NCBI GenBank assembly: GCA_004524425.1
Contig: SDNN01000203.1
Span: 1 to 5,211 of the forward strand
Reading direction: 5' to 3'
DNA: 5,211 nucleotides
From: Promethearchaeota archaeon
GTDB lineage: Archaea; Asgardarchaeota; Lokiarchaeia; Sigynarchaeales; SOKP01
This document shows positions 1 through 5,211 of the stretch, in pieces. The notes under the pieces are model-generated. The model saw nothing but the letters and a program-made list of their open reading frames with translations. It was not told where the DNA came from and made no database searches. The position numbers and the translations under genes were made by a program. Every line of letters begins with the position of its first letter. Positions within the stretch are counted from its first letter, which is position 1.

Positions 1-521
1 CCCCCAAAAAGAATAATGATAGTGGTAATATCTCCTAAAAATAGGAATTCTACTATAAAACCCTGGATGGCTCCTAAAATGAAAAATTCTCCGGGATTAA
101 GCTTATTTTTTAAATTCATGAGAAAGATACCGATCGCTATTCCTACAAATACAGGAACAGCAAGCATTAAATCTTGCTCCAAGCTTTCAGCTTTCCCTCC
201 TAATCCTCCGCCATTAAAATAAATGATAGTTTCTTCTACAATTGCTAATATAAATATTGAAGGAATGTATATCCACTTGAAATTTTCCCTTAAAAATTCT
301 GAATCATGGAAAAATTTGAAAATTAATGAGGTTAATGCCATCCAAAATATCAATATCACGCCTGCTAACACGGATTGTAGACTGGCTTCAAAGATTCCAG
401 ATATAAATAACAACAAGGTTGTAATACAATAAAGGATTAATATCATGAATATGATATTTTGCAACCATTTCTTATCATGTTCATTATAAAATAAAATGTT
501 TTCAAACTTCCGAATGACCAT
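1..521 (-). CDS. Unrecognised multi-spanning membrane protein, 3' end cut off by the window edge
   Basis: An open frame on the minus strand starts at the ATG at 521-519 and runs to base 1 without a stop. It gives 173 visible residues, and the C-terminus lies outside the window. The first ATG after an in-frame upstream TAA was chosen. No Shine-Dalgarno site is visible, so a short or absent leader is likely. The visible part has a charged N-terminus followed by about five hydrophobic segments (roughly residues 21-43, 50-70, 82-101, 118-136 and 145-171). The loop after segment 3 is rich in glycine (NGGGLGG, 103-109). Acidic residues sit in or beside helices: E96-E97 at the end of segment 3, and E145 and E158 in segment 5. 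I do not recognise the family. The EE pair recalls CPBP/CAAX-type intramembrane proteases, but the arginine of their EExxxR motif is missing. Real coding status is supported by the long open frame and coherent helix pattern. It is transcribed divergently from the DUF998-like pair. Confidence 0.72.
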   Translation of the reverse strand, partial: MVIRKFENILFYNEHDKKWLQNIIFMILILYCITTLLLFISGIFEASLQSVLAGVILIFWMALTSLIFKFFHDSEFLRENFKWIYIPSIFILAIVEETIIYFNGGGLGGKAESLEQDLMLAVPVFVGIAIGIFLMNLKNKLNPGEFFILGAIQGFIVEFLFLGDITTIIILFG

Positions 522-552
522 TCTAAATGCAAACTCTTGATTTTATTAATTT

Positions 553-565
553 GTTTATTATAAAC
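553..565. repeat. 13-bp perfect inverted repeat GTTTATTATAAAC, possible operator
   Basis: The two arms, GTTTAT (553-558) and ATAAAC (560-565), are exact reverse complements around a single central T. The element overlaps the most plausible TATA box of the left-edge minus-strand gene and lies about 90 bp upstream of the plus-strand start. Its position would suit a dimeric regulator that blocks TBP. A chance origin is also credible because most of it is A and T. Confidence 0.25.
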
Positions 566-597
566 GCATTATTGATTTTAAAGATATAATTAAAATT

Positions 598-605
598 TTT
601 AAATA
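598..605 (+). promoter_or_regulatory. Candidate archaeal TATA box (TTTAAATA) for the first DUF998-like gene
   Basis: TTTAAATA fits the archaeal TATA consensus. Its centre lies about 53 nt upstream of the ATG at 655, so initiation about 25-27 nt downstream would leave a short leader. The start codon has no Shine-Dalgarno site (the preceding bases are an A-run followed by TC), which suits a short-leader transcript. The upstream purine-rich stretch could serve as a BRE, but it is not diagnostic in this base composition. Confidence 0.35.
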
Positions 606-654
606 ATTCAAAACCAAATGTAAATCATTAAACTATAAACATAGAAAAAAAATC

Positions 655-1329
655 ATGAAAATAGAAAATTGGAAAGAGAAAGCTTATCTTTTGGAAATAA
701 TCGGATTAATCATTTATACCGGATTAGTTGTTTTGGCAATGATTTTTTACACAGGAGGAACGGCAACTAATCCCAATTATCCTGGATATAATTTTTGGGG
801 CAATACTATTAGTGATTCGGGTCGTTCCGTGGCTTATTCAGGCCAAAAAAATACAGTCTCCATGATTCTTCTTTCTTCGTCTTTGATTTTCATAGCCATT
901 GTGAATGTACCGTTTTTTCTCGCTTTAAGACATCTATTTCTCGAAGATAAACTTCAGAAATACTTGAGTTTAATAGGAACCATATTTGGAATAATCGCAT
1001 CGCTTTCACTCATCGGAATAGCTTTTACTCCTGCAGACATCCTTATAGAGGGACACATGCTTTTTGTTTATATACGTTATTCTTGCGTTGTATTCATGGG
1101 TGTATTTTATTCTCTAGCAATGTACATGAATAAGGAATTTCCAAGGCGTTATACCTTAATTTTTATCATTTTTACAATAATATTCTTTATTCTATCCATA
1201 ATGGGCTTGGTCGGCATAGCATTTAGTAGAACTTTAACTGTTTTTGCCCAAAAATTAGGTTGGTTTGCTACAACCATAAGCTTCTTGGCTATAAGTTATG
1301 CTGGATTGAATCTAGAGAAATCTAAATAA
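655..1329 (+). CDS. DUF998-like six-helix membrane protein, first copy
   Basis: This 224-residue integral membrane protein has about six hydrophobic segments (roughly residues 11-33, 70-91, 103-124, 134-158, 166-190 and 197-218). Hallmarks of the DUF998 family are visible: a first helix ending in a small glycine-rich turn (YTGG, 32-35), then GYNFW and SDSGR (53-57), and a FTPAD (124-128) plus H134 motif after the third helix, matching the family's SDLG and G-x-x-P-x-D...H pattern. Family function is unknown. The polar residues cluster near helix ends and could form a ligand or catalytic site, which is inference. The ATG at 655 is the first start after an in-frame stop, and the NW-x-x-KAYL stretch that follows matches the next gene's N-terminus. 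No Shine-Dalgarno site is present. It is a tandem paralogue of the gene at 1484-2149. In the SDxGR motif this copy has Ser where the family and the second copy have Leu. Confidence 0.8.
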   Translation: MKIENWKEKAYLLEIIGLIIYTGLVVLAMIFYTGGTATNPNYPGYNFWGNTISDSGRSVAYSGQKNTVSMILLSSSLIFIAIVNVPFFLALRHLFLEDKLQKYLSLIGTIFGIIASLSLIGIAFTPADILIEGHMLFVYIRYSCVVFMGVFYSLAMYMNKEFPRRYTLIFIIFTIIFFILSIMGLVGIAFSRTLTVFAQKLGWFATTISFLAISYAGLNLEKSK

Positions 1330-1349
1330 TTTTATTTTTATTTTTTTCC
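1330..1349 (+). terminator. T-rich terminator after the first DUF998-like gene
   Basis: Immediately after the TAA stop comes a run that is T apart from two A and two C, including seven consecutive T at 1341-1347. Archaeal RNA polymerase terminates at such U-tracts without needing a hairpin. With the TATA-like box at 1414-1421 it suggests that the two paralogues are separate transcription units. Confidence 0.45.
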
Positions 1350-1413
1350 TTCTCCTGTTTACAAGTAGAAAAAGATGATTTAGCCTTTTTACGGAATTCA
1401 TGAAGATTCAATA

Positions 1414-1421
1414 TTTATATA
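1414..1421 (+). promoter_or_regulatory. Candidate archaeal TATA box (TTTATATA) for the second DUF998-like gene
   Basis: TTTATATA matches the archaeal TATA consensus. It lies in the 154-bp gap between the paralogues, after the T-rich terminator. Initiation about 25 nt downstream, near 1443, would give a leader of about 40 nt, long enough to include the Shine-Dalgarno site at 1474-1477. Of the boxes in the window this is the best supported. Confidence 0.45.
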
Positions 1422-1473
1422 GTTAGAGAAAATAAATAACATATAACTGCAATTTAGTTTTAACCAATTCATG

Positions 1474-1477
1474 GGAG
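1474..1477 (+). promoter_or_regulatory. Shine-Dalgarno site GGAG for the second DUF998-like gene
   Basis: GGAG, within ATGGGAGATA, lies 6 nt upstream of the ATG at 1484, a good spacing for pairing with the CCUCC end of 16S rRNA. It supports the start at 1484 over the out-of-frame ATG at 1471. The first paralogue has no comparable site. Confidence 0.5.
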
Positions 1478-1483
1478 ATAAAC

Positions 1484-2149
1484 ATGACAAATTGGAATAA
1501 TAAAGCGTATTTATTTTTAATGATTGGTTGTATTCAATACATTATTCTAATCTTTATCGCAATGTTATTTTATGCTGGAGGAACTTACAATAATCCATCT
1601 AATCAAGGTTATTCTTTCTGGGAGAATAGCTTGAGTGACCTAGGACGTACGGTTGCGTATTCAGGAAAAGAGAACACAATTTCACTGATTTTGTTTTCAT
1701 TTACATTATTTTTATGGGGTTTCTCTTTAATACCATTCTTCATGATACTGCCTAAACTATTCATTGAAAATGATCTTGAAAAAAAGTTGAGCATTATCGG
1801 CTCTATATTTGGAATCATAGCTGCCTTTGGTTTAATTGGAATATCATTTACTCCTGATGATATTTTGGATGGTCCTCACATGATATCGGTGTATATTGCT
1901 TATACCTCTCTGGTTCTTACTGGATTATCCTATTCAATTGTATTTTATAAGGATCTAAGAATTCCAAAATGGTTTACATGTGCTTTCATTATTTTCACTG
2001 TTATCCAGTTTACAACATCAATCCTTGGATTAATTGGGTTGTCCTCGTTGCATACATTAATGACGATTGCACAAAAGATTGGAAGATATACGACCGTTAT
2101 CGTATTTGCTCTTGTAGGATATGGCTTCTTGAAATTGGATTTGAAATGA
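1484..2149 (+). CDS. DUF998-like six-helix membrane protein, second copy
   Basis: This 221-residue membrane protein is paralogous to the preceding gene. By hand count about 107 of roughly 220 aligned positions are identical. The alignment is ungapped to within a few residues of the C-terminus once the first copy's two extra N-terminal residues are skipped. It has the same layout of about six hydrophobic segments (roughly residues 8-30, 67-89, 101-122, 132-155, 164-188 and 195-217). Conserved blocks include YAGG (30-33), SDLGR (51-55, the canonical DUF998 form), VAYSG just after it, FTPDD (122-126) with H132, and AQK (196-198). The strictest conservation lies in the segment 1-2 loop and around segment 3 to H132, so the active or binding surface probably lies there. 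The family has no established biochemical role. The ATG at 1484 has a GGAG site 6 nt upstream and its own TATA-like box. Its 3' end faces the DUF6512-like gene across 49 bp. Confidence 0.82.
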   Translation: MTNWNNKAYLFLMIGCIQYIILIFIAMLFYAGGTYNNPSNQGYSFWENSLSDLGRTVAYSGKENTISLILFSFTLFLWGFSLIPFFMILPKLFIENDLEKKLSIIGSIFGIIAAFGLIGISFTPDDILDGPHMISVYIAYTSLVLTGLSYSIVFYKDLRIPKWFTCAFIIFTVIQFTTSILGLIGLSSLHTLMTIAQKIGRYTTVIVFALVGYGFLKLDLK

Positions 2150-2156
2150 GATATCG

Positions 2157-2193
2157 AAAAAATTTTGTTTTTTTCTTTTTTAAAACATGTTTT
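2157..2193. terminator. Convergent terminator region with T-runs on both strands and a 12-bp palindrome
   Basis: The 49-bp gap between the convergent genes holds a T-tract for the plus strand at 2163-2181 (18 of 19 bases T apart from one G and one C within, with runs of four, seven and six). A six-base T-run for the minus strand corresponds to the A-run at 2157-2162. The perfect palindrome AAAACATGTTTT sits at 2182-2193. Together they look like back-to-back U-tract terminators for the second DUF998-like gene and the DUF6512-like gene. The palindrome is too weak to be a stable RNA hairpin. Confidence 0.45.
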
Positions 2194-2198
2194 TACTA

Positions 2199-2735
2199 TT
2201 ATCGATCAGTTATACCATATAAACCAGTTTGCGAATCTCTAAATATTGGCAAATGTGGGGGGAAGTACGTAAATAGAATAAATGAGAATGCTAATAGAAT
2301 AAACAAAAACCAAGAAAGCATTGTAAATTTATCATTTAACTGCTCTGCTATGATAATTCTATAACCAAAATATTGTCCGATAATAATACTTATGATAAAA
2401 GTTAATCCGTCGAGCAATAACATGTTTGTTCCTAAAATAGCGGTGTAGGTATAAAATATGACCACTATTAATCCCGCAATTGTATATGCGGCAATACACT
2501 TTGCGATGATATAATTTTTCGTCAAGTTTTTGAGAAACTTATATTCTAATGGGGCAAGAAATAAAATTGGCCAAAATCCCATTTTCAAATGCTCCCACAC
2601 GCTTTCATTCACGGCAGAGATGGCTCCAACCGGATGAAAATAACCAGATAATTCAAATAAGAAATGTAAGATAGATCCCACAATCAATATGAAAAATATT
2701 CCAAAAATTTGCCAATTTAATTCTTTATTATTCAT
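2199..2735 (-). CDS. DUF6512-like five-helix membrane protein
   Basis: This 178-residue membrane protein has about five hydrophobic segments (roughly residues 8-29, 52-64, 77-100, 105-127 and 138-158). It matches the DUF6512 family as I know it. An early block has H24 and E28 (HFLFELSG), then a re-entrant-looking region with V-N-E-S-V-W-E-H-L-K (42-51), the family's most distinctive motif. The C-terminal tail has FPPHLPIF and D167...TGLYG (158-174). Length is normal for the family, so the protein appears complete. Function is unknown. The conserved His, Glu and Asn near the membrane surface would suit metal or lipid headgroup binding, but that is inference. The ATG at 2735-2733 has an AGGA 9 nt upstream (plus-strand 2745-2748). 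It is downstream of the kinase gene on the same strand, 165 bp away, and convergent with the DUF998-like pair. Confidence 0.78.
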   Translation of the reverse strand: MNNKELNWQIFGIFFILIVGSILHFLFELSGYFHPVGAISAVNESVWEHLKMGFWPILFLAPLEYKFLKNLTKNYIIAKCIAAYTIAGLIVVIFYTYTAILGTNMLLLDGLTFIISIIIGQYFGYRIIIAEQLNDKFTMLSWFLFILLAFSFILFTYFPPHLPIFRDSQTGLYGITDR

Positions 2736-2900
2736 CTTTTTGATTCCTAATAATAAAAATTGCTTTAATCTCTTGAATGTTAAAAATTCAGTTTATCAGC
2801 TTCAACAAGACTTATCATGCTAAAATAATTTCAGTTTATTTATTATAAGAAGTAAAAAATCATATTAATATTAAAATAACCTTAAATACCAATTCTCAAA
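2736..2900. other. Gene-free spacer between the DUF6512-like and kinase genes
   Basis: No coding frame of note is visible on either strand in this 165-bp AT-rich spacer. It should carry the 3' end of the kinase transcript: a six-T run on the minus strand (plus-strand A-run 2854-2859) about 40 bp past the kinase stop is a candidate terminator. It should also carry the DUF6512-like promoter. A short direct repeat TTCAGTTTAT occurs at 2787-2796 and 2830-2839. It could be a regulator site pair or chance. Confidence 0.35.
2745..2748 (-). promoter_or_regulatory. Possible Shine-Dalgarno AGGA for the DUF6512-like gene
   Basis: On the minus strand, AGGA lies 9 nt before the ATG at 2735. Spacing is slightly long but acceptable, and it supports this start. 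No clear promoter is resolved: TATA-like AT stretches exist upstream (for example minus-strand TTATAATA at 2847-2840), but none stands out. Confidence 0.3.
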
Positions 2901-5211
2901 TTAATTTAAGAGGGGATACAGGATTATAAAATTACTACCTTTAGAATGATCTCCGGGTATTCTATCTTCAACCCAGATTTTTGCATCATAACGGTCTAAT
3001 ATCTTTTTGACCAGCGATAAACCAAGTCCCATGCCACTTACACTCTTATCTTCTTTAAACCCTCTATTGAAAATGGATTCTTTTTTGGAATCTGGAATTC
3101 CTCTAGCATTATCGATAAATTCAATCTTCAAGTACTCTTGCGCATCCTTGCTTAATATTGAGGTCCTGAGAAAAATTTCAATGATGGATTTGTCGTTGTG
3201 TTTCACGGAATTATGAATAAGATTTTCAAAGGCATTTAATAAAAATTGATCCCCTTGAACTAAAACCGAATCTTTAGACGTTTCAATTTTAATTTTTTGC
3301 TCCTTTTGAAGAGAGCTTTTTTCAACCACTTTTAGAGCTTCTTTTAGAACCTCAATAATGTTTAACTCTTTCAAAGTTGGCTTGGAAGATTCAATTTCAG
3401 AAAACATTCGAACATTATTTACTAAATCTGAACCCCGATTCATTTGCTCTCTTATAATATTGAGCATTTCTAATATATTACCTGGTTTTTCCGTATTTTT
3501 TATAGTTAAAGCACATAATTCTAAGGATGTTAATATTCCTTGAAGGATGTTATTCATGTCATGGGCAAACAAATCTTTATAAAAATTCTCCCTTTCATAA
3601 GCTTCACGATACTTTTTTTCTGATCTTAGCAGTATTTCTTGTGCTAACTTCTTTTCTGTAATATCCATTTGGGCAATTATTAATGCTGGCATGCCTTCAT
3701 AATTAATTATTTTCGCATTTGTCTCAATCCAGATGATCTCCCCACTTTTCTTATATACTCGAAATGAATTTTGACTTATTGAACTATTTTTATCAATAAA
3801 AATTTTTTTAGTTCTTTCTAATACATACTCCTTGTCATCAGGATGTATAAAGTCTAAGTATTTATCACTTTTCCAATTTAAAATTTCTTTTGTTGTATAA
3901 CCTATTGTATCGGCAAATGTTTGATTAACATATTTAAATCTCCCATCTTGGATGACTGCTAATCCTATGAACGTTTGTTCAGCAATCGTTCTAAACTTCT
4001 CTTCTGATTCTTTTAATCTCTCTTCTGCTTTCTTTTTTTCCGTTATATCTCTAAATATTCCTAATAGAGCAGGTTTCTGTTCGTATTGGATTTGCTTGAT
4101 CATAACATCGTTCCACGTGATTTCACCAGAGCTTTTAATTGCCCTTCCTTGATATTCTATTATCTTTTCGGGATTAGAAAGTGTTTCCTTGATAAATTCA
4201 ATTTCCATGTTTAGATCACTAGGATGTATGAATTTAGAGAATTCAGAGAAAGACATGTTTAATAATTCTTCTCGAGTTGTTCCGAAATTTTCAGCAGCTT
4301 TTTTATTTATGTATTTTACTTTATTATCTTGTAATATTCCTAATCCAACTAAATTTTGCTCTGCAATTTTCTCAAAATTATTTTTAGACTCTATTAGTTT
4401 TTCTTCGGCGATTTTTTTTTCAGTTATATCGATTAGAGTTCCTAAATCTGCCGTTTTTCCTTGAAATTGAATTGATTTGCTATACATGTCAGCCCAGAAC
4501 GTTTCTCCATTTTTTTTAATGCCCTTGAATTGATAATGAATTATAACATCAGAATCTCCTCGTTGCTTTTTTGCTCCTTGCTCCATTAATATATGAATAT
4601 AATCAGGATGGATGAGTTTTTTATATAATACTTTTGGCTCCCAACTTAACATTTCTTCAATAGAATATCCAGTTATTTCAGCTAGTTGATGGTTCACGTA
4701 TTTAAATATTTCCTCCTGAACTATAAATATTCCCAATAAGCTTTGTTCAGACATGATTCTAAATTTCTGCTCCGATTCTTTTAGCATGTCTTCCGTTCTT
4801 TTTTTATCTGTAATGTCTGTAACTAATATTAAATCAGCAGTTTTATTTTCAAACATTATAGTTTTAGAAAAAATTTCTACCCATATTACCTCGCCATCTT
4901 TCTTTATACCTTTGAATTCATATTGATTCGTTTGATCTTTTAATCCGAGCTGTTTTCTTTTTGCTTGTTCGGAAACATACTCTTTATGATCCTCATGAAC
5001 TAAAGACATGTACTCTCCTGGTTTTAAATTCAAAATTTCATCGATACTTCTGCCATAGATAGTTGCAAACTGTTTATTTGCATATTTATATACCTCATCT
5101 TGAAGAATTGCTACTCCTAAAAGTGATTGCTCAGTTATTGTCCTGAATTGCTCTTCTGATTCTTTTAATTTTTCTTCTGCTTGCTTTTTTTCATGAATAT
5201 CTTTATATATC
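2901..5211 (-). CDS. Soluble multi-PAS sensor histidine kinase, 5' end cut off by the window edge
   Basis: The frame stays open from the right edge (first full codon at 5210) to the TAA at 2903-2901, giving 769 visible residues. The true start lies outside, and the in-window TTG or ATG codons near 5033 are internal to the first visible PAS domain. The order is: the tail of an earlier sensor module (KDIHEKK, 3-9), four PAS/PAC domains (about 18-137, 146-266, 275-393 and 402-521), a HisKA-like dimerisation region (about 542-609) and HATPase_c (about 652-767). The phosphoacceptor is H550 in FAHDMNN, with acidic D551 beside it and N554 at H+4. The ATP site shows N663 and N667 (NLIHN), D700 (DNARGIPD) and a G2 box GMGLGL (726-731). 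The first glycine of the usual DxGxG motif is alanine (A702). PAS domains carry HPD-type motifs and DITEKK ends, then AEE-x-LKESEEKF linker helices. No transmembrane helix or receiver domain is seen, so a cytosolic sensor passing phosphate to a separate regulator is inferred. Ligands are unknown. Confidence 0.93.
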   Translation of the reverse strand, partial: IYKDIHEKKQAEEKLKESEEQFRTITEQSLLGVAILQDEVYKYANKQFATIYGRSIDEILNLKPGEYMSLVHEDHKEYVSEQAKRKQLGLKDQTNQYEFKGIKKDGEVIWVEIFSKTIMFENKTADLILVTDITDKKRTEDMLKESEQKFRIMSEQSLLGIFIVQEEIFKYVNHQLAEITGYSIEEMLSWEPKVLYKKLIHPDYIHILMEQGAKKQRGDSDVIIHYQFKGIKKNGETFWADMYSKSIQFQGKTADLGTLIDITEKKIAEEKLIESKNNFEKIAEQNLVGLGILQDNKVKYINKKAAENFGTTREELLNMSFSEFSKFIHPSDLNMEIEFIKETLSNPEKIIEYQGRAIKSSGEITWNDVMIKQIQYEQKPALLGIFRDITEKKKAEERLKESEEKFRTIAEQTFIGLAVIQDGRFKYVNQTFADTIGYTTKEILNWKSDKYLDFIHPDDKEYVLERTKKIFIDKNSSISQNSFRVYKKSGEIIWIETNAKIINYEGMPALIIAQMDITEKKLAQEILLRSEKKYREAYERENFYKDLFAHDMNNILQGILTSLELCALTIKNTEKPGNILEMLNIIREQMNRGSDLVNNVRMFSEIESSKPTLKELNIIEVLKEALKVVEKSSLQKEQKIKIETSKDSVLVQGDQFLLNAFENLIHNSVKHNDKSIIEIFLRTSILSKDAQEYLKIEFIDNARGIPDSKKESIFNRGFKEDKSVSGMGLGLSLVKKILDRYDAKIWVEDRIPGDHSKGSNFIILYPLLN
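3648..5159 (-). repeat. Tandem PAS/PAC coding repeat, four units of about 384 bp
   Basis: The linker landmark SExxF-like recurs at visible residues 18, 146, 275, 402 and 530, a period of 127-129 residues. Each unit runs from that landmark through an E-Q...G-x-x-x-x-Q/E core, an I/V-H-P/E-D motif and a K-x-G-E-x-x-W strand to a DITEKK-type end. The DNA around the linkers is visibly similar (compare 4008-4040 with 5157-5195). This points to growth by internal duplication. The end of a further module precedes the first full unit at the right edge. Confidence 0.8.

Larger units (their letters stand above)
522..654. promoter_or_regulatory. Divergent intergenic promoter region
   Basis: This 133-bp, extremely AT-rich spacer separates the starts of the left-edge membrane protein gene (minus) and the first DUF998-like gene (plus), so it should hold both promoters. 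For the plus gene, the best candidate is TTTAAATA at 598-605, a match to the archaeal TATA consensus that would place transcription start near 627-630 with a leader of about 25-28 nt. For the minus gene, TTTATAAT read on the minus strand at 564-557 would give a start near 534. That minus-strand box lies inside a perfect inverted repeat (553-565). In such AT-rich DNA chance TATA matches are common, so the individual boxes are tentative. Confidence 0.45.

Noticed and set aside
230..236. EE motif suggesting a CPBP/CAAX-type protease in the left-edge protein
   Set aside because: The arginine of EExxxR is absent, and no later histidine motif is visible in the part of the protein inside the window.
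16..432. Two plus-strand open frames of 68 and 69 codons at the left edge
   Set aside because: They lie antisense to the longer coherent membrane-protein frame on the minus strand. Their translations are low-complexity Lys/Asn/Pro text without a domain-like pattern.
1471..1500. Nine-codon upstream frame (ATG at 1471, TAA at 1500) overlapping the start of the second DUF998-like gene
   Set aside because: It could in principle be a regulatory leader peptide, but it has no ribosome site of its own and its first bases are the Shine-Dalgarno region of the real gene. Chance is the simpler explanation.
1609..1818. Minus-strand open frame inside the second DUF998-like gene
   Set aside because: It is the antisense shadow of a conserved region, with no start signal or recognisable content.
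1969..2364. 131-codon plus-strand open frame spanning the end of the second DUF998-like gene and the DUF6512-like gene
   Set aside because: It is out of frame with one well-supported gene and antisense to another, with composition typical of a shadow frame.
2787..2839. Direct repeat TTCAGTTTAT twice in the kinase/DUF6512 spacer as a CRISPR-like or mobile-element signal
   Set aside because: Only two 10-bp AT-rich copies, with no regular array, no terminal inverted repeats and no transposase nearby.
3007..4464. Several plus-strand open frames of 61-91 codons within the kinase gene
   Set aside because: All are antisense to the PAS, HisKA and HATPase coding sequence. Their Ser/Phe/Leu-rich repeats simply mirror the repeated PAS code.
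5031..5033. TTG at 5033 as the start of the kinase
   Set aside because: The frame continues upstream to the window edge and encodes the first half of a normal PAS domain preceded by a linker helix, so this codon is an internal leucine.

Overview
This very AT-rich window looks archaeal. The best guess is an Asgard archaeon of the Lokiarchaeia type. The grounds are the multi-PAS soluble histidine kinase with an AHDMNN-type H-box, octamers matching the archaeal TATA consensus upstream of the plus-strand genes, T-run rather than hairpin terminators, and uneven use of Shine-Dalgarno sites. This is an impression from sequence style only. No rRNA or other marker gene is present, so the lineage is not proven.

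Layout, left to right. A minus-strand gene for an unrecognised multi-spanning membrane protein starts near base 521 and runs off the left edge, so its C-terminus is missing. A 133-bp divergent promoter region follows. Two plus-strand genes come next (655-1329 and 1484-2149). They encode tandem paralogues of a six-helix membrane protein resembling the DUF998 family. They are about half identical by hand alignment, with no gap needed until the last few residues, and each has its own candidate TATA box. A short convergent junction carries T-runs on both strands. It separates them from a minus-strand gene (2199-2735) for a five-helix membrane protein of the DUF6512 type. A 165-bp spacer with no visible gene follows. 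The rest of the window, 2901 to the right edge, is the 3' part of a large minus-strand gene for a histidine kinase: at least four tandem PAS/PAC sensor modules, then a HisKA-like phosphoacceptor domain and a C-terminal HATPase domain. Its N-terminus lies outside the window.

Functionally, the window holds four small integral membrane proteins of unknown or poorly known function beside a modular soluble sensor kinase. Nothing in the sequence links the kinase directly to the membrane proteins. The kinase and DUF6512 genes share a strand, but a 165-bp gap with a T-run separates them. I see no tRNA, rRNA, CRISPR array, insertion sequence or clear horizontal-transfer signature, and no convincing new multi-gene system. 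The points most worth following up are the retained DUF998-like pair, the unrecognised left-edge membrane protein and the periodic PAS array.
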